From Verrucomicrobiales bacterium (GTDB taxonomy: Bacteria; Verrucomicrobiota; Verrucomicrobiia; Limisphaerales; Palsa-1400), in assembly GCA_003140095.1 (NCBI GenBank), contig PLIU01000077.1:1-43620 (forward strand): a stretch of DNA of 43,620 nucleotides. Direction: 5' to 3'. Shown in pieces: positions 8,831-15,637 of this stretch. The notes under the pieces were generated by a model. That model saw nothing but the letters and a program-made list of their open reading frames with translations. It was not told the origin of the DNA and did not search any database. The position numbers and the translations under genes are program-made. The stretch's first letter is position 1, and each line of letters begins with the position of its first letter.

Positions 8831-8844
8831 GCGCCGCACGGCGC
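8831..8844. terminator. GC-rich hairpin after the membrane-protein gene
   Basis: GCGCCG-CA-CGGCGC is a perfect 6-bp inverted repeat six bases beyond the stop of the minus-strand gene 8850-9455. It lacks a clear U tract on either side, so a terminator role is only suggested by position. The rest of the 160-bp gap (8689-8849) shows nothing further. Confidence 0.3.
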
Positions 8845-8849
8845 GTTCT

Positions 8850-9455
8850 TCATTTCGGCTGACCCGCCTCCAAGTGTTCGAATAGTGGGCCAAATCGTTT
8901 CTGGGCGTATTTGGAGGAATGGATCATCATGGCGAAAAACAGCGGCACCAGCACCATCAGCAAGACCGTGCTCCACCAGTGATGGGGTCGAAACCGTTTC
9001 ACATTCGGCGCAAACGCCAGCAAACCCAGCACCGCCGCCAGCACCCCCACCGCATCCAGGCTGGCGCGCTGCCAGTAAGTCGAGCCATCCAGCCGCACCC
9101 ACATGCCAAACTCGTCGAACGTCAGCGCCAGTCCGATGCCGTAGGCGACGGCGGAGATTTTCAATTCCCGCCCCGTTGGATCGCGAAACAGCAGGAGCGC
9201 ACCCACTGCCACGAGCAGGAAAATGCCGTAATTCAAATGATGGATATGGTTTCCCCCCAGGTGCAGATAGAGGTCCGGGATCGTTCGCGACATGATCAGA
9301 TAGACCGTCACGCGCGACGCGATGAAGGTCAGCAAGAACGAGAACAAAACCCGGCGGGCCATGTGGGCTTGATCCGGGTGGTCTGCCAGATGGGATATGG
9401 GCGCGTTCTGTTCGATGCCCCATGTTTGCGCCAACCCGATTGCCAGCGCAACCAT
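8850..9455 (-). CDS. Integral membrane protein with a 'HxHHLNYG' motif
   Basis: A 201-aa protein with about five hydrophobic segments. Its hallmark is 'LHLGGNHIHHLNYGIFLL' after the first membrane helix, followed later by 'FDEFGMWVRL' and 'YWQRASLDA'. These conserved His, Asp and Glu residues recur in a widespread uncharacterised bacterial membrane family, and could be a metal site. The start at 9455 is a reasonable ATG; a later in-frame ATG (MARRVLF) directly before the first helix is an alternative. Its stop-to-start spacing from the DsbA-like gene (26 bp) suggests co-transcription. Function unknown. Confidence 0.6.
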   Translation of the reverse strand: MVALAIGLAQTWGIEQNAPISHLADHPDQAHMARRVLFSFLLTFIASRVTVYLIMSRTIPDLYLHLGGNHIHHLNYGIFLLVAVGALLLFRDPTGRELKISAVAYGIGLALTFDEFGMWVRLDGSTYWQRASLDAVGVLAAVLGLLAFAPNVKRFRPHHWWSTVLLMVLVPLFFAMMIHSSKYAQKRFGPLFEHLEAGQPK

Positions 9456-9480
9456 TTCGCGCGCGCTTTTCGTGGGGTCT

Positions 9481-10161
9481 TCAGCCTAATGGTTCCATAC
9501 AGCCTGGCGGAGAGGCTCCAAAATGCGCGGCGTGGGATGCGTAGGCCGCGGCGTCCTCCAGCATCGCGGAAATCGTCGCGGCCATGGGGGCGGCTTTGGC
9601 CAGGCCGGAAAAAACAGCGCGGTCGCCGATGTTGCTGGTCAAAACAAAGGCGGGGCGTTGTGTGACCTGCAAGGCGTGAAATTCGGCGGTGCTGGCGCGC
9701 AGGCGTTTTTCTATTTCCGCGGATTGCGCTTTGGCCAGCAGCTTCTTGGCATCCAGACCCGCGGCTTTGGCGGCCACGCCCGCGGAGACTTTCCATTGGA
9801 GGATTTTTTGGCCTTCGCGCAAGGCGGCGGTGGCGATGGCCAGGCGGACGCGGTCGTCCGTCACGCCGAAATCCTTGGCTGCCTCGGGCACGCAGTTGGC
9901 CGCGAGGTATTCCTTCTGGCCGGCCTCAAACCAGCCGGCGCTGAGCATGAAGGGCGAGCGCATGACGGAGCCGCTGCGTCGGTAAAACCATTGCGATTGC
10001 TCCTTCGAGGCCGGGAGCGCGGATTCATCGAGGAGGGCGATGCGCCAACTGAATTCCACCGGTTGATGGGCAAAGCCGTGTTTGAGTTCCACCCACGCCG
10101 GTTCGGCCCAGTAACACCAGGAGGAGGTGACGTCCAGATAGTAAATGATTTTCACGTTCAT
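9481..10161 (-). CDS. DsbA-family thioredoxin-fold oxidoreductase/isomerase
   Basis: A 226-aa protein from ATG 10161 ('MNVKIIYYLDVTSSWCYWAEP'), the better start because strand beta1 begins right after it. The thioredoxin-like DSBA fold is shown by 'YYLDVTSSWCYW', the inserted helical domain, and 'QRPAFVLTSNIGDRAVFSGL' with the cis-Pro near the end. Only one Cys is in the active-site position (S-S-W-C), as in 2-hydroxychromene-2-carboxylate isomerase/FrnE-like relatives, so a classical dithiol oxidase is unlikely. No signal peptide is seen, which points to a cytoplasmic protein. Substrate unknown. Confidence 0.75.
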   Translation of the reverse strand: MNVKIIYYLDVTSSWCYWAEPAWVELKHGFAHQPVEFSWRIALLDESALPASKEQSQWFYRRSGSVMRSPFMLSAGWFEAGQKEYLAANCVPEAAKDFGVTDDRVRLAIATAALREGQKILQWKVSAGVAAKAAGLDAKKLLAKAQSAEIEKRLRASTAEFHALQVTQRPAFVLTSNIGDRAVFSGLAKAAPMAATISAMLEDAAAYASHAAHFGASPPGCMEPLG

Positions 10162-10321
10162 GGCGAACAACCTTAAGCAACGCGCCGAAATCGGCAATCA
10201 GTTTTGGCGCCGGTTTTCCTTCGTTTTTCCTCCTCGGGTTGCGCTTGACGCACAACATGCATTTCCTGTTCCCGACCATGCTGATCCATTGCCGCTTCTT
10301 ATCCTCCAGATCATTCCAAGG

Positions 10322-10340
10322 TAGGGTTTTACCCCATTGG
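10322..10340 (+). promoter_or_regulatory. Inverted-repeat motif copy a (AGGGT-TTT-ACCCC)
   Basis: AGGGTTTTACCCCATTGG lies 38-56 bp upstream of the ferritin-like gene. It shares its right half 'ACCCCAT' with copies near the DUF4142 gene, the DUF883 operon and the signalling operon. A TTAATG hexamer about 21 bases after 'ACCCCAT' could serve as -10. An activator-type operator is inferred. Confidence 0.5.
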
Positions 10341-10377
10341 AAAGTCTCAGGCCATCGCTTAATGTTTTCTCACTATT

Positions 10378-10884
10378 ATGACAGGATTGAATATCACTCG
10401 CGAACAAATGATCCAACTGCTGAACGAAGACCTGGCGGGCGAATACCAGGCGATTATTGCCTACACGGTGTACAGCCAGGTGCTCAAGGGCGCCGCCTAC
10501 ACGGACATCGCGCGGGAGTTGGAAGCTCATGCTGGAGAAGAACTGGCTCACGCCATAAAAATTGCCAAACAGATTGATTATCTGGGCGGCATGCCGTGCG
10601 TGACGCCCAAGCCGGTTAAAACTTCCAATGACCCGGTCGAAATGCTGCGTGCAGATTTGGAGAATGAACGGAAAACGGTGGGCCGCTACCGCGAGCGCAT
10701 CCGCCAAGCCGAAGCGATGGGGGAATTCGCCTTGAGCGAGACCTTGCGGGCGATCATTTTGCAGGAGCAGGACCATGAAATTGATTTGAGCGCCGCGTTG
10801 GACATCAATGTGCCTCCCGCCATAAAGCCCGCCGAACACAACGGGCGCAGCCACCTGAAAGGCAACCATGCCTCAAGGCGATAA
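10378..10884 (+). CDS. Ferritin-like/bacterioferritin-type di-iron protein
   Basis: A 168-aa four-helix-bundle protein. Ligand-type residues are visible as 'GEYQAIIAY' (Glu22), 'HAGEELAH' (Glu/His around 51-58), 'ENERKTV' and 'EQDHEIDL' on helix 4, the ExxH pattern of ferritin-like di-iron proteins. It probably stores or oxidises iron or protects against peroxide in the cytoplasm. The C-terminal 25 residues are a polar tail. Its last 17 bases overlap the next small gene in a different frame, so translation may be coupled. The upstream inverted repeat at 10322-10340 suggests shared control with other stress genes here. Confidence 0.8.
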   Translation: MTGLNITREQMIQLLNEDLAGEYQAIIAYTVYSQVLKGAAYTDIARELEAHAGEELAHAIKIAKQIDYLGGMPCVTPKPVKTSNDPVEMLRADLENERKTVGRYRERIRQAEAMGEFALSETLRAIILQEQDHEIDLSAALDINVPPAIKPAEHNGRSHLKGNHASRR

Positions 10885-11050
10885 ATCCAGCTACACCGAC
10901 AAACAGAAGCGCCAAGCGGAGCACATCGAGGCTGGCTACGAGAAAAAGGGAGTCAGTGCGAAAACAGCGGAAGCGCGGGCATGGGCCACGGTGAACAAAC
11001 TCACCGGTGGCGGCAAGAAGAGCGGCTCCGGCCGGAAGAGAACCCATTAA
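10868..11050 (+). CDS. Small basic 'plasmid stabilization'-type stress protein
   Basis: A 60-aa polar protein, 'MPQGDKSSYTDKQKRQAEHI', with the recognisable middle 'EARAWATVNK' and a Gly/Lys/Ser-rich tail. This matches a family often labelled 'plasmid stabilization protein' in databases, usually found beside stress and DNA-repair genes; its real function is not established. It overlaps the ferritin-like gene by 17 bp and precedes the pterin dehydratase by 4 bp, so the three probably form one transcript. Confidence 0.7.
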   Translation: MPQGDKSSYTDKQKRQAEHIEAGYEKKGVSAKTAEARAWATVNKLTGGGKKSGSGRKRTH

Positions 11051-11054
11051 AATT

Positions 11055-11351
11055 ATGGCAGCCCTAACCACCAAACAGGTCAGTCTTCACTTGAAGGCCG
11101 TTCCGAGTTGGTCAAAGCGCGCTCAAGCAATTGTTCGGACGTTCAAGTTTGAGGGATTCCTCAATAGCATCGATTTTGTGAACCGGATCGCCAGGAAAGC
11201 TCAAAAAAGCAATCACCATCCGGACATCGATATTCGATTTAACAAGGTGACGCTGAGGCTCTCGACGCAGGATGAGGGTGGAATCACCGCCAAGGATTTT
11301 TCCCTTGCCCGCCAGTGCGATGTAGTTCTCTCCAAATTTTTCACGTCCTGA
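11055..11351 (+). CDS. Pterin-4a-carbinolamine dehydratase
   Basis: A 98-aa protein starting at ATG 11055, four bases after the previous stop; the track's longer ORF starts inside that gene. The family motif is clear: 'NHHPDIDIRFNKVTLRLSTQDEGG' followed by 'ITAKDFSLA'. The two adjacent His residues are the catalytic pair that dehydrates 4a-hydroxytetrahydropterin. Length (about 100 aa) is normal. It usually supports aromatic amino-acid hydroxylases, but none is nearby, so it could serve another pterin pathway or act as a moonlighting regulator. Confidence 0.85.
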   Translation: MAALTTKQVSLHLKAVPSWSKRAQAIVRTFKFEGFLNSIDFVNRIARKAQKSNHHPDIDIRFNKVTLRLSTQDEGGITAKDFSLARQCDVVLSKFFTS

Positions 11352-11441
11352 CGACCGCGGATCCCTGTTCAGGCCATAAAGTCCTGGGCGTCACGGAAAG
11401 ACAGAAGGCGAGTGTTGACTATCAAGCGACTCAAAGGTTAT

Positions 11442-11459
11442 GGGTGGAATACCCCATAG
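11442..11459 (+). promoter_or_regulatory. Inverted-repeat motif copy b (ATGGGT-N6-ACCCCAT)
   Basis: ATGGGTGGAATACCCCAT is an inverted repeat about 75 bp upstream of the DUF4142 start. Its right half continues 'AGCACGC', nearly the same as copies c and d ('GGCACSCGC'). A TATGTT hexamer lies about 22 bases further and could be a -10 box. Function inferred. Confidence 0.5.
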
Positions 11460-11533
11460 CACGCATTCCGTCAGCCGTGTATGTTCTTTGGTAATGTCGA
11501 AAACAAATAACAATAATTAACGGAGATTTACTC

Positions 11534-12118
11534 ATGAATGCGAATACACAATTACAGCAGACGGTTGAGCAAAACAAGCCGGGGCTGAAACTCATTTCCA
11601 AATCAGCCTCAGCCACACTGGGCACGGCTTTAGTGGCGGTGGGACTGTTGATGACGCCCGCACGCGCAAACGCGGGGCCGCCGGTCTGCGCGGCCGACAA
11701 CAACTTTATCCAGTCGGCCGCCCAAGGGGGCATGACCGAGGTTAAATTGGGTGCGCTGGCTTCCACCAGCGGGACGCGCGAGGATGTCAGGGAATTCGGC
11801 CAGAGGATGGTCAAGGATCATACCAGCATCAATGGCGACTTGAAAGCGCTGGCCACGGAAAGAGGCGTATCCTTGCCCGACAGCCTGGATTCGGAACATC
11901 AGGGGATGGTGGACAAAATGTCGGCCCTGTCAGGTTCGGACTTCGACAATGCCTATATCTCCTGTATGATCAAAGACCACAAAACGGATGCCAAGGCCTT
12001 TAAAGCCGAATCTGCCGCAACGAAAGACACGGATATCAAAAGCTTTGTGGATAAAACCATTCCGGTTGTGCACGAGCATTTGAAGCTCATCACGGCCATG
12101 AACAAACAGCGGTCTTAG
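11534..12118 (+). CDS. DUF4142 family exported protein
   Basis: A 194-aa protein with a signal peptide (hydrophobic 'LGTALVAVGLLMTPARANA' at about 31-49). It is followed by the DUF4142 ferritin-like helical domain: 'NNFIQSAAQGGMTEVKLG', 'VREFGQRMVKDHTSINGDL', 'MSALSGSDFDNAYISCMIKDH'. The family is periplasmic and stress-associated, but its biochemical role is unknown. ATG 11534 has a good ribosome site (CGGAGAT). The preceding 180-bp gap holds inverted-repeat copy b. It is monocistronic as far as seen. Confidence 0.85.
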   Translation: MNANTQLQQTVEQNKPGLKLISKSASATLGTALVAVGLLMTPARANAGPPVCAADNNFIQSAAQGGMTEVKLGALASTSGTREDVREFGQRMVKDHTSINGDLKALATERGVSLPDSLDSEHQGMVDKMSALSGSDFDNAYISCMIKDHKTDAKAFKAESAATKDTDIKSFVDKTIPVVHEHLKLITAMNKQRS

Positions 12119-12206
12119 GCAAGCGTTCCCTGTAACGCAGTTTTCAATCCAAGACCATGTAGACCTTTCCCATCGTCATCTAGGGTTGGGGGCGTAGTGG
12201 CTGGCT

Positions 12207-12431
12207 ATGCCGCGAAGGAAGGTGGTTGCTTTGACGCAGAAGAATCATGAGTGCCAGATCGTGTTGGCCTCCGGAAATCAAGTGCCCAGTTCCATGGATG
12301 GGACCACTCCAATTCCTGCCACCACAAAATCTGTGAATGGCGGGATTCATGTCAATAAATTCCTTGAGACTATTATACCGGGCGTCTGGGCTGCTGGTGA
12401 TGTAACCAACTACCCCGATCATTGCCAATGA
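12207..12431 (+). pseudogene. Remnant of an FAD/NAD(P)H pyridine-nucleotide oxidoreductase
   Basis: The 74-aa frame contains 'IVLASGNQVPS' and, close after, 'NGGIHVNKFLETIIPGVWAAGDVTNYPD'. These are two segments of the FAD-dependent disulfide-oxidoreductase fold (rubredoxin/ferredoxin reductase-like), the second being the FAD-binding 'GxxAAGDV' motif. In an intact protein they are separated by about 35 residues and embedded in some 400. Here the N-terminal Rossmann domains, the spacer and the C-terminal part are missing. It is a decayed fragment and the gap around it (12119-12490) holds nothing else I recognise. Confidence 0.5.
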
Positions 12432-12491
12432 AAGCTAAGATAACTGCAAGGCACTTTCCTGTTGTTTGCGTCGTCCACTCCGCTTGTTCTT

Positions 12492-14084
12492 TTATTTGGG
12501 GCTGGCGCGCCGGAGTGTTTCTAGCACTTTCATTGCGGCATTGTGACCCGGGATGCCGCTGACGCCGCCGCCGCGGCGGGCGCTGGCACCACAAAGGAAG
12601 ACGTTCGGGAATTCCGTCTCTACACCCCACGAGCCGGCCGCTTCGGGTGTTTCGGCGAATGGAAAAGCCAACGCGCCGTGAAAGATGTTTCCCCGAAAGT
12701 GACCCAGTTCTTCCTCGATATCCACGGGGCTTTTGGCTTCCAGGCACGGTGCGCCGTTCCGCGCGAGGGCCAGACAATCCTCAATGGGTTCGGCGAGCCA
12801 ACGATTCAATCCGGCCAGACACTTGTGTTTGACAGCTTGGCGCATGGTTTCGTTTTTGGTGCGGAACAGACGCCACGGCGTATCCAGCGCGAACAAGGTC
12901 ATGGCGTGGAAACCCCGTGCGCGCAGTTCGGCGGATAGAATGCTGTCGTCCGTGAGCGTGTGACAATATACCTCGCACGGAATTCGGTCGGGCAGGCGCA
13001 AGTCCGATGCTTGCTGGCAGCTCGTCTTCATTTGCTCATAACCTTCGTCGATATGAAAAGTGCCGCAAAACGCCGTGGCCGCGTCCGCCAGCGGTGCCAG
13101 GAGCCGGGGCAACCGGCGCAAGAGCATGTTGATTTTGAAGACCGATCCCTCATGCGTGGCATCGGGCTGGTAGGGCCGTCCCAACAGGCCGGCCAGGATG
13201 TTCAGGCCAAAGTTCAGAAGAACGAACCGTGCTTCCACGGTCTGCCGTTGCTTGCCCATCTCAAACTCGATTGTCCGGGTGTAGCTTGTCAAGTCGAGCG
13301 TTCTCAAATGAACGTTTGTCATCATGCTGGCGCCGTGCCGTGCCGCAGCCTGGGTCAATTCATGCGCGACCCTGCCCATTCCGCCCACGGGCACCTTCCA
13401 TTCACCGGTCCGATTGCCGATGGTATGATAGAGGAAGCAACGATTTTGCAGGAGGGATTCATCGTGCGGATGGGTCAAGAGACCGATCTTGGCATCGGTG
13501 AAAACGACCCCGCGCAGCAGATCGTCCTGAAGGCGCCTTTCGATGGCGCACCCCAGAGGCTCCTCGACCAAACTGCGCCACGCCTCGCGATGCAATGGAT
13601 CCAGCGTGAAGCGGCGGCGCAATTCGTCTTTGGCAGGAAGAGGGCTTAGCATCGTATCCCAGACTTGGCCGGCGAACGCCTGGGAGAGCCGGTAGAAGTC
13701 GCGCATGCGGTCGAATTCAACGTCGCTGCCGGTCAGCGCGCGGAGCGAGGCGCGTCCGGCGTCCTCCGAATGGTTGCTGAGCAGGCAAGCGCCCGGCACT
13801 CCGTTCCGGAGGTACGGGGTGAAGGAGGCGGTGGCGCGGGTTCGCAACTCAAGGTTGAGGCTCAACTCACGAATGATTTTCTCCGGGAGCAGGCTGACCA
13901 GATAGGCATAGCGCGAAAGCCGGGCGTCGTAATCCGGAAAAAGGCGCTGCGACGTGGTCGCGCCGCCGATGTAATCATTCTTCTCCAGCACGAGCACACT
14001 CAATCCCGCGCGGGCCAGATAAGCCGCCGCCACCAAGGCGTTATGGCCCGCGCCTAAAATGACGACATCATATTTGAATTTCAC
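12492..14084 (-). CDS. Phytoene desaturase-like FAD-dependent oxidoreductase
   Basis: A 530-aa protein from GTG 14084 (an upstream in-frame ATG at 14117 is possible; the track's ORF runs back into the next gene). It begins 'KFKYDVVILGAGHNALVAAAYLARAGLSV', a dinucleotide-binding GxGxxG fold, followed by 'LEKNDYIGGATTS'. Near the C-terminus is 'NVFLCGASARRGGGVSGIPGHNAAMKVL', the flavin-binding end of the phytoene-desaturase/PYROXD2-like group (COG1233). The enzyme oxidises a hydrophobic or polyene-like substrate that cannot be named. No other carotenoid genes are nearby, so a carotenoid role is unsupported. It is downstream of the DUF883 operon on the same strand. Confidence 0.8.
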   Translation of the reverse strand: MKFKYDVVILGAGHNALVAAAYLARAGLSVLVLEKNDYIGGATTSQRLFPDYDARLSRYAYLVSLLPEKIIRELSLNLELRTRATASFTPYLRNGVPGACLLSNHSEDAGRASLRALTGSDVEFDRMRDFYRLSQAFAGQVWDTMLSPLPAKDELRRRFTLDPLHREAWRSLVEEPLGCAIERRLQDDLLRGVVFTDAKIGLLTHPHDESLLQNRCFLYHTIGNRTGEWKVPVGGMGRVAHELTQAAARHGASMMTNVHLRTLDLTSYTRTIEFEMGKQRQTVEARFVLLNFGLNILAGLLGRPYQPDATHEGSVFKINMLLRRLPRLLAPLADAATAFCGTFHIDEGYEQMKTSCQQASDLRLPDRIPCEVYCHTLTDDSILSAELRARGFHAMTLFALDTPWRLFRTKNETMRQAVKHKCLAGLNRWLAEPIEDCLALARNGAPCLEAKSPVDIEEELGHFRGNIFHGALAFPFAETPEAAGSWGVETEFPNVFLCGASARRGGGVSGIPGHNAAMKVLETLRRASPK

Positions 14085-14158
14085 CCGCTGCCATGATCTG
14101 CCACAAATTGCCCGCATGGCAAGGCCCCAGCCGTTGCTCAAATGTGTTGGTATTAAAT

Positions 14159-14482
14159 TTAGTCCCGAGCGCGCCGCGGCGAGCGAAACGCCAGCCAGAT
14201 GGTGGAAACCAAGCTCGCGGTTTTGAGGATCGTCTGTAACCAGGAAGGTTTCGGCTCGGGGGGCGCGGACTTGCGGCGCCGGTAGGCCGCCAGGCCCGCC
14301 ACCAGCACAGCGGCGGACGAGGCGATCGAAGCGAAGGACTTGGCACGGCCGGCGACCGACCACACTCCCTCTGCCAACGTCTCCCATTCCTGAACCAATT
14401 GGGCGCGATTGAGTTCGCTTTCCGCGATCAACAATTGCTTGCGTGATTGGAGCGGGTTCAGGCGAGGACTTTTTCCAGGCAT
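14159..14482 (-). CDS. YqjK-like small membrane protein
   Basis: A 107-aa protein from ATG 14482, overlapping the YqjE-like gene by 25 bp. The first 50 residues are charged and helical ('QSRKQLLIAESELNRAQLVQEW'), followed by one hydrophobic stretch ('SIASSAAVLVAGLAAY'), an RRRK cluster and a second hydrophobic stretch. Similarity is weak, but the gene order DUF883-DUF1469-this protein matches the yqjD-yqjE-yqjK order of enterobacteria, which supports the assignment. Probably inner-membrane; function unknown. Confidence 0.6.
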   Translation of the reverse strand: MPGKSPRLNPLQSRKQLLIAESELNRAQLVQEWETLAEGVWSVAGRAKSFASIASSAAVLVAGLAAYRRRKSAPPEPKPSWLQTILKTASLVSTIWLAFRSPRRARD

Positions 14483-14847
14483 GCGCGATCCTTTCGAAGT
14501 TGCTCCAGTGTGGCGGAGAGTGTCTGCCAGTCCCGCAGAAGTCCGGTCAGCCGCCACCAAAGACAAACTCCGGCTGCTCCGTAGAGGCCGGTCAAGCTCA
14601 GGAGGGCAGCCACGGGTGCGCTTGGCCACAACCAAAGGACGATGGCGGCGCTCAGTGTCATGCCCGCGAGCAGACCGAACACCGCCACGCCAAGGGCCAA
14701 AAGGAAAGCGCGCAGGAGCCCCTCGCGCTCCTCCTGAAGTTCCACCCTTAAGAGTTCGAGCCGATTTTCCCCGATGGTCAGCAAGCGCCGCGCAAAATGT
14801 TTGGAGTTCGTGGCCAATTCGCTGAAGCCGGCAGTGGATTCTGCCAT
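14458..14847 (-). CDS. YqjE-like phage-holin-superfamily membrane protein (DUF1469)
   Basis: A 129-aa protein with an amphipathic N-terminus ('ENRLELLRVELQEEREGLLR'), two hydrophobic helices ('FLLALGVAVFGLLAGMTLSAAIVLW' and 'VAALLSLTGLYGAAGVCLWW') and a charged tail. This is the layout of the Phage_holin_3_6/DUF1469 family. In other bacteria it accompanies the DUF883 protein YqjD, which ties ribosomes to the membrane in stationary phase. Start ATG 14847 lies 7 bp after the DUF883 stop, so it is clearly in the same operon. Confidence 0.75.
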   Translation of the reverse strand: MAESTAGFSELATNSKHFARRLLTIGENRLELLRVELQEEREGLLRAFLLALGVAVFGLLAGMTLSAAIVLWLWPSAPVAALLSLTGLYGAAGVCLWWRLTGLLRDWQTLSATLEQLRKDRACLEKVLA

Positions 14848-14854
14848 AACCTAA

Positions 14855-15160
14855 TCAATCATGGTTGCGGGAGCACCGGCGCGCAGCCAGATAGCCGATG
14901 AGCGCACCGACACCCAAAGCGATGGCTATGGCTTGATAGGGGTGTTCATGCACAGCCTCGTCAGCCACTTTGGCGCCTTGGACCGCTTTGTCCCGCACAC
15001 GTCCCGCGAAGTCCTTGGCCCTATCCAGCGCGGCGGCGAGGCGCTTGCGGGCTTCCCCGACTTTGTCTCCGGCCACGTCGGCGGTGGCGGCCAATAAGGC
15101 GCGCGCATCTTCAGCGAGCGAGCCCACGTCAGGACTGGTTTCTTCTGTATGTTTGTTCAT
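14855..15160 (-). CDS. DUF883 (ElaB/YqjD-type) membrane-anchored protein
   Basis: A 101-aa protein: a long Ala/Lys/Glu-rich amphipathic helix, then 'VHEHPYQAIAIALGVGALIGYLAARR' at the C-terminus. This combination of 'HPYQAIAIALGVGALIG' and a terminal membrane anchor defines DUF883. Enterobacterial relatives sit in the inner membrane and bind ribosomes in stationary phase; the same role here is an inference. A good ribosome site (GAGAGAAAAAT) precedes ATG 15160. It heads the DUF883-YqjE-YqjK-like operon. Inverted-repeat copy c lies about 250 bp upstream and points toward it. Confidence 0.8.
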   Translation of the reverse strand: MNKHTEETSPDVGSLAEDARALLAATADVAGDKVGEARKRLAAALDRAKDFAGRVRDKAVQGAKVADEAVHEHPYQAIAIALGVGALIGYLAARRCSRNHD

Positions 15161-15175
15161 ATTTTTCTCTCGTTT

Positions 15176-15349
15176 CTATATGTTTGTGTTTTTCATTGGT
15201 GAATTATCCTCATCGGCCAGATGATTCGCTTCCGGGGAGCGAGGCGCGTTGGGAACCGGCTTGCTCCCACAAAACGGGATGGGCGCGGTTTCTCCGGCCA
15301 GCGGATCGGGCATCCATTGGACGCCCAGCGCCAGGCTGTATTCACGCAT
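15176..15349 (-). CDS. Possible small ORF ahead of the DUF883 operon
   Basis: From ATG 15349 a 57-aa frame ('MREYSLALGVQWMPDPLAGE...') ends 16 bp before DUF883. It lies downstream of motif copy c in the right orientation, so it would be transcribed. It has no domain I recognise and overlapping frames are also open, so it may simply be leader sequence. Confidence 0.2.
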   Translation of the reverse strand: MREYSLALGVQWMPDPLAGETAPIPFCGSKPVPNAPRSPEANHLADEDNSPMKNTNI

Positions 15350-15405
15350 TTGGAAGAGTGTTCCATTTCCCACCGCCACAATGCACCGGAGAGCTGGCGG
15401 GTGCC

Positions 15406-15420
15406 ATGGGGTATAACCCT
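15406..15420 (-). promoter_or_regulatory. Inverted-repeat motif copy c (AGGGT-TAT-ACCCCAT)
   Basis: On the minus strand this reads AGGGTTATACCCCAT followed by GGCACCCGC, closely matching copy a (AGGGTTTTACCCCAT) and, in its right flank, copy d. It points toward the DUF883 operon. Its left half is shared with the end of the 68-bp palindrome at 15415-15482. Confidence 0.5.
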
Positions 15421-15482
15421 AAGTGCTGATGGGCATAAATACGATGCCATCATCCTATTTATGGCCATCGTCACTTAGGGTT
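15415..15482. repeat. 68-bp imperfect palindrome
   Basis: The arms pair end to end: AACCCTAAGTG with CACTTAGGGTT (11 bp perfect), then a 2-bp mismatch, GATGG/CCATC (5 bp), a 1-bp mismatch, and CATAAATA/TATTTATG (8 bp), around a 14-nt loop (CGATGCCATCATCC). The stem is 27 positions with 24 pairs. It lies between the end of the signalling operon (15638) and the DUF883 operon, both on the minus strand, and overlaps motif copy c. It could be a miniature mobile element, a processing or termination hairpin, or a large operator. There is no T tract and no nearby target-site duplication that I can see. The rest of 15483-15637 holds nothing else recognised. Confidence 0.7.
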
Positions 15483-15637
15483 CAAGAAATTATGAAACGT
15501 TTCGTTCCGCGAAACTCGATCACGTGCAGCTCATTGGCGAGCCGAACAATTCCTCCGCCCCTGCGTTCGCCCAGGCCTGGTAAAACCAGCCACGAAATCG
15601 CCGAAGGTCAATGGCTTTGTTCTGAGAAGGGCTTTGA

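Noticed and set aside
15193-15474. 93-aa minus-strand ORF across the palindrome
   Set aside because: It reads through the 68-bp palindrome and motif c; Trp/Arg-rich composition typical of non-coding frames.
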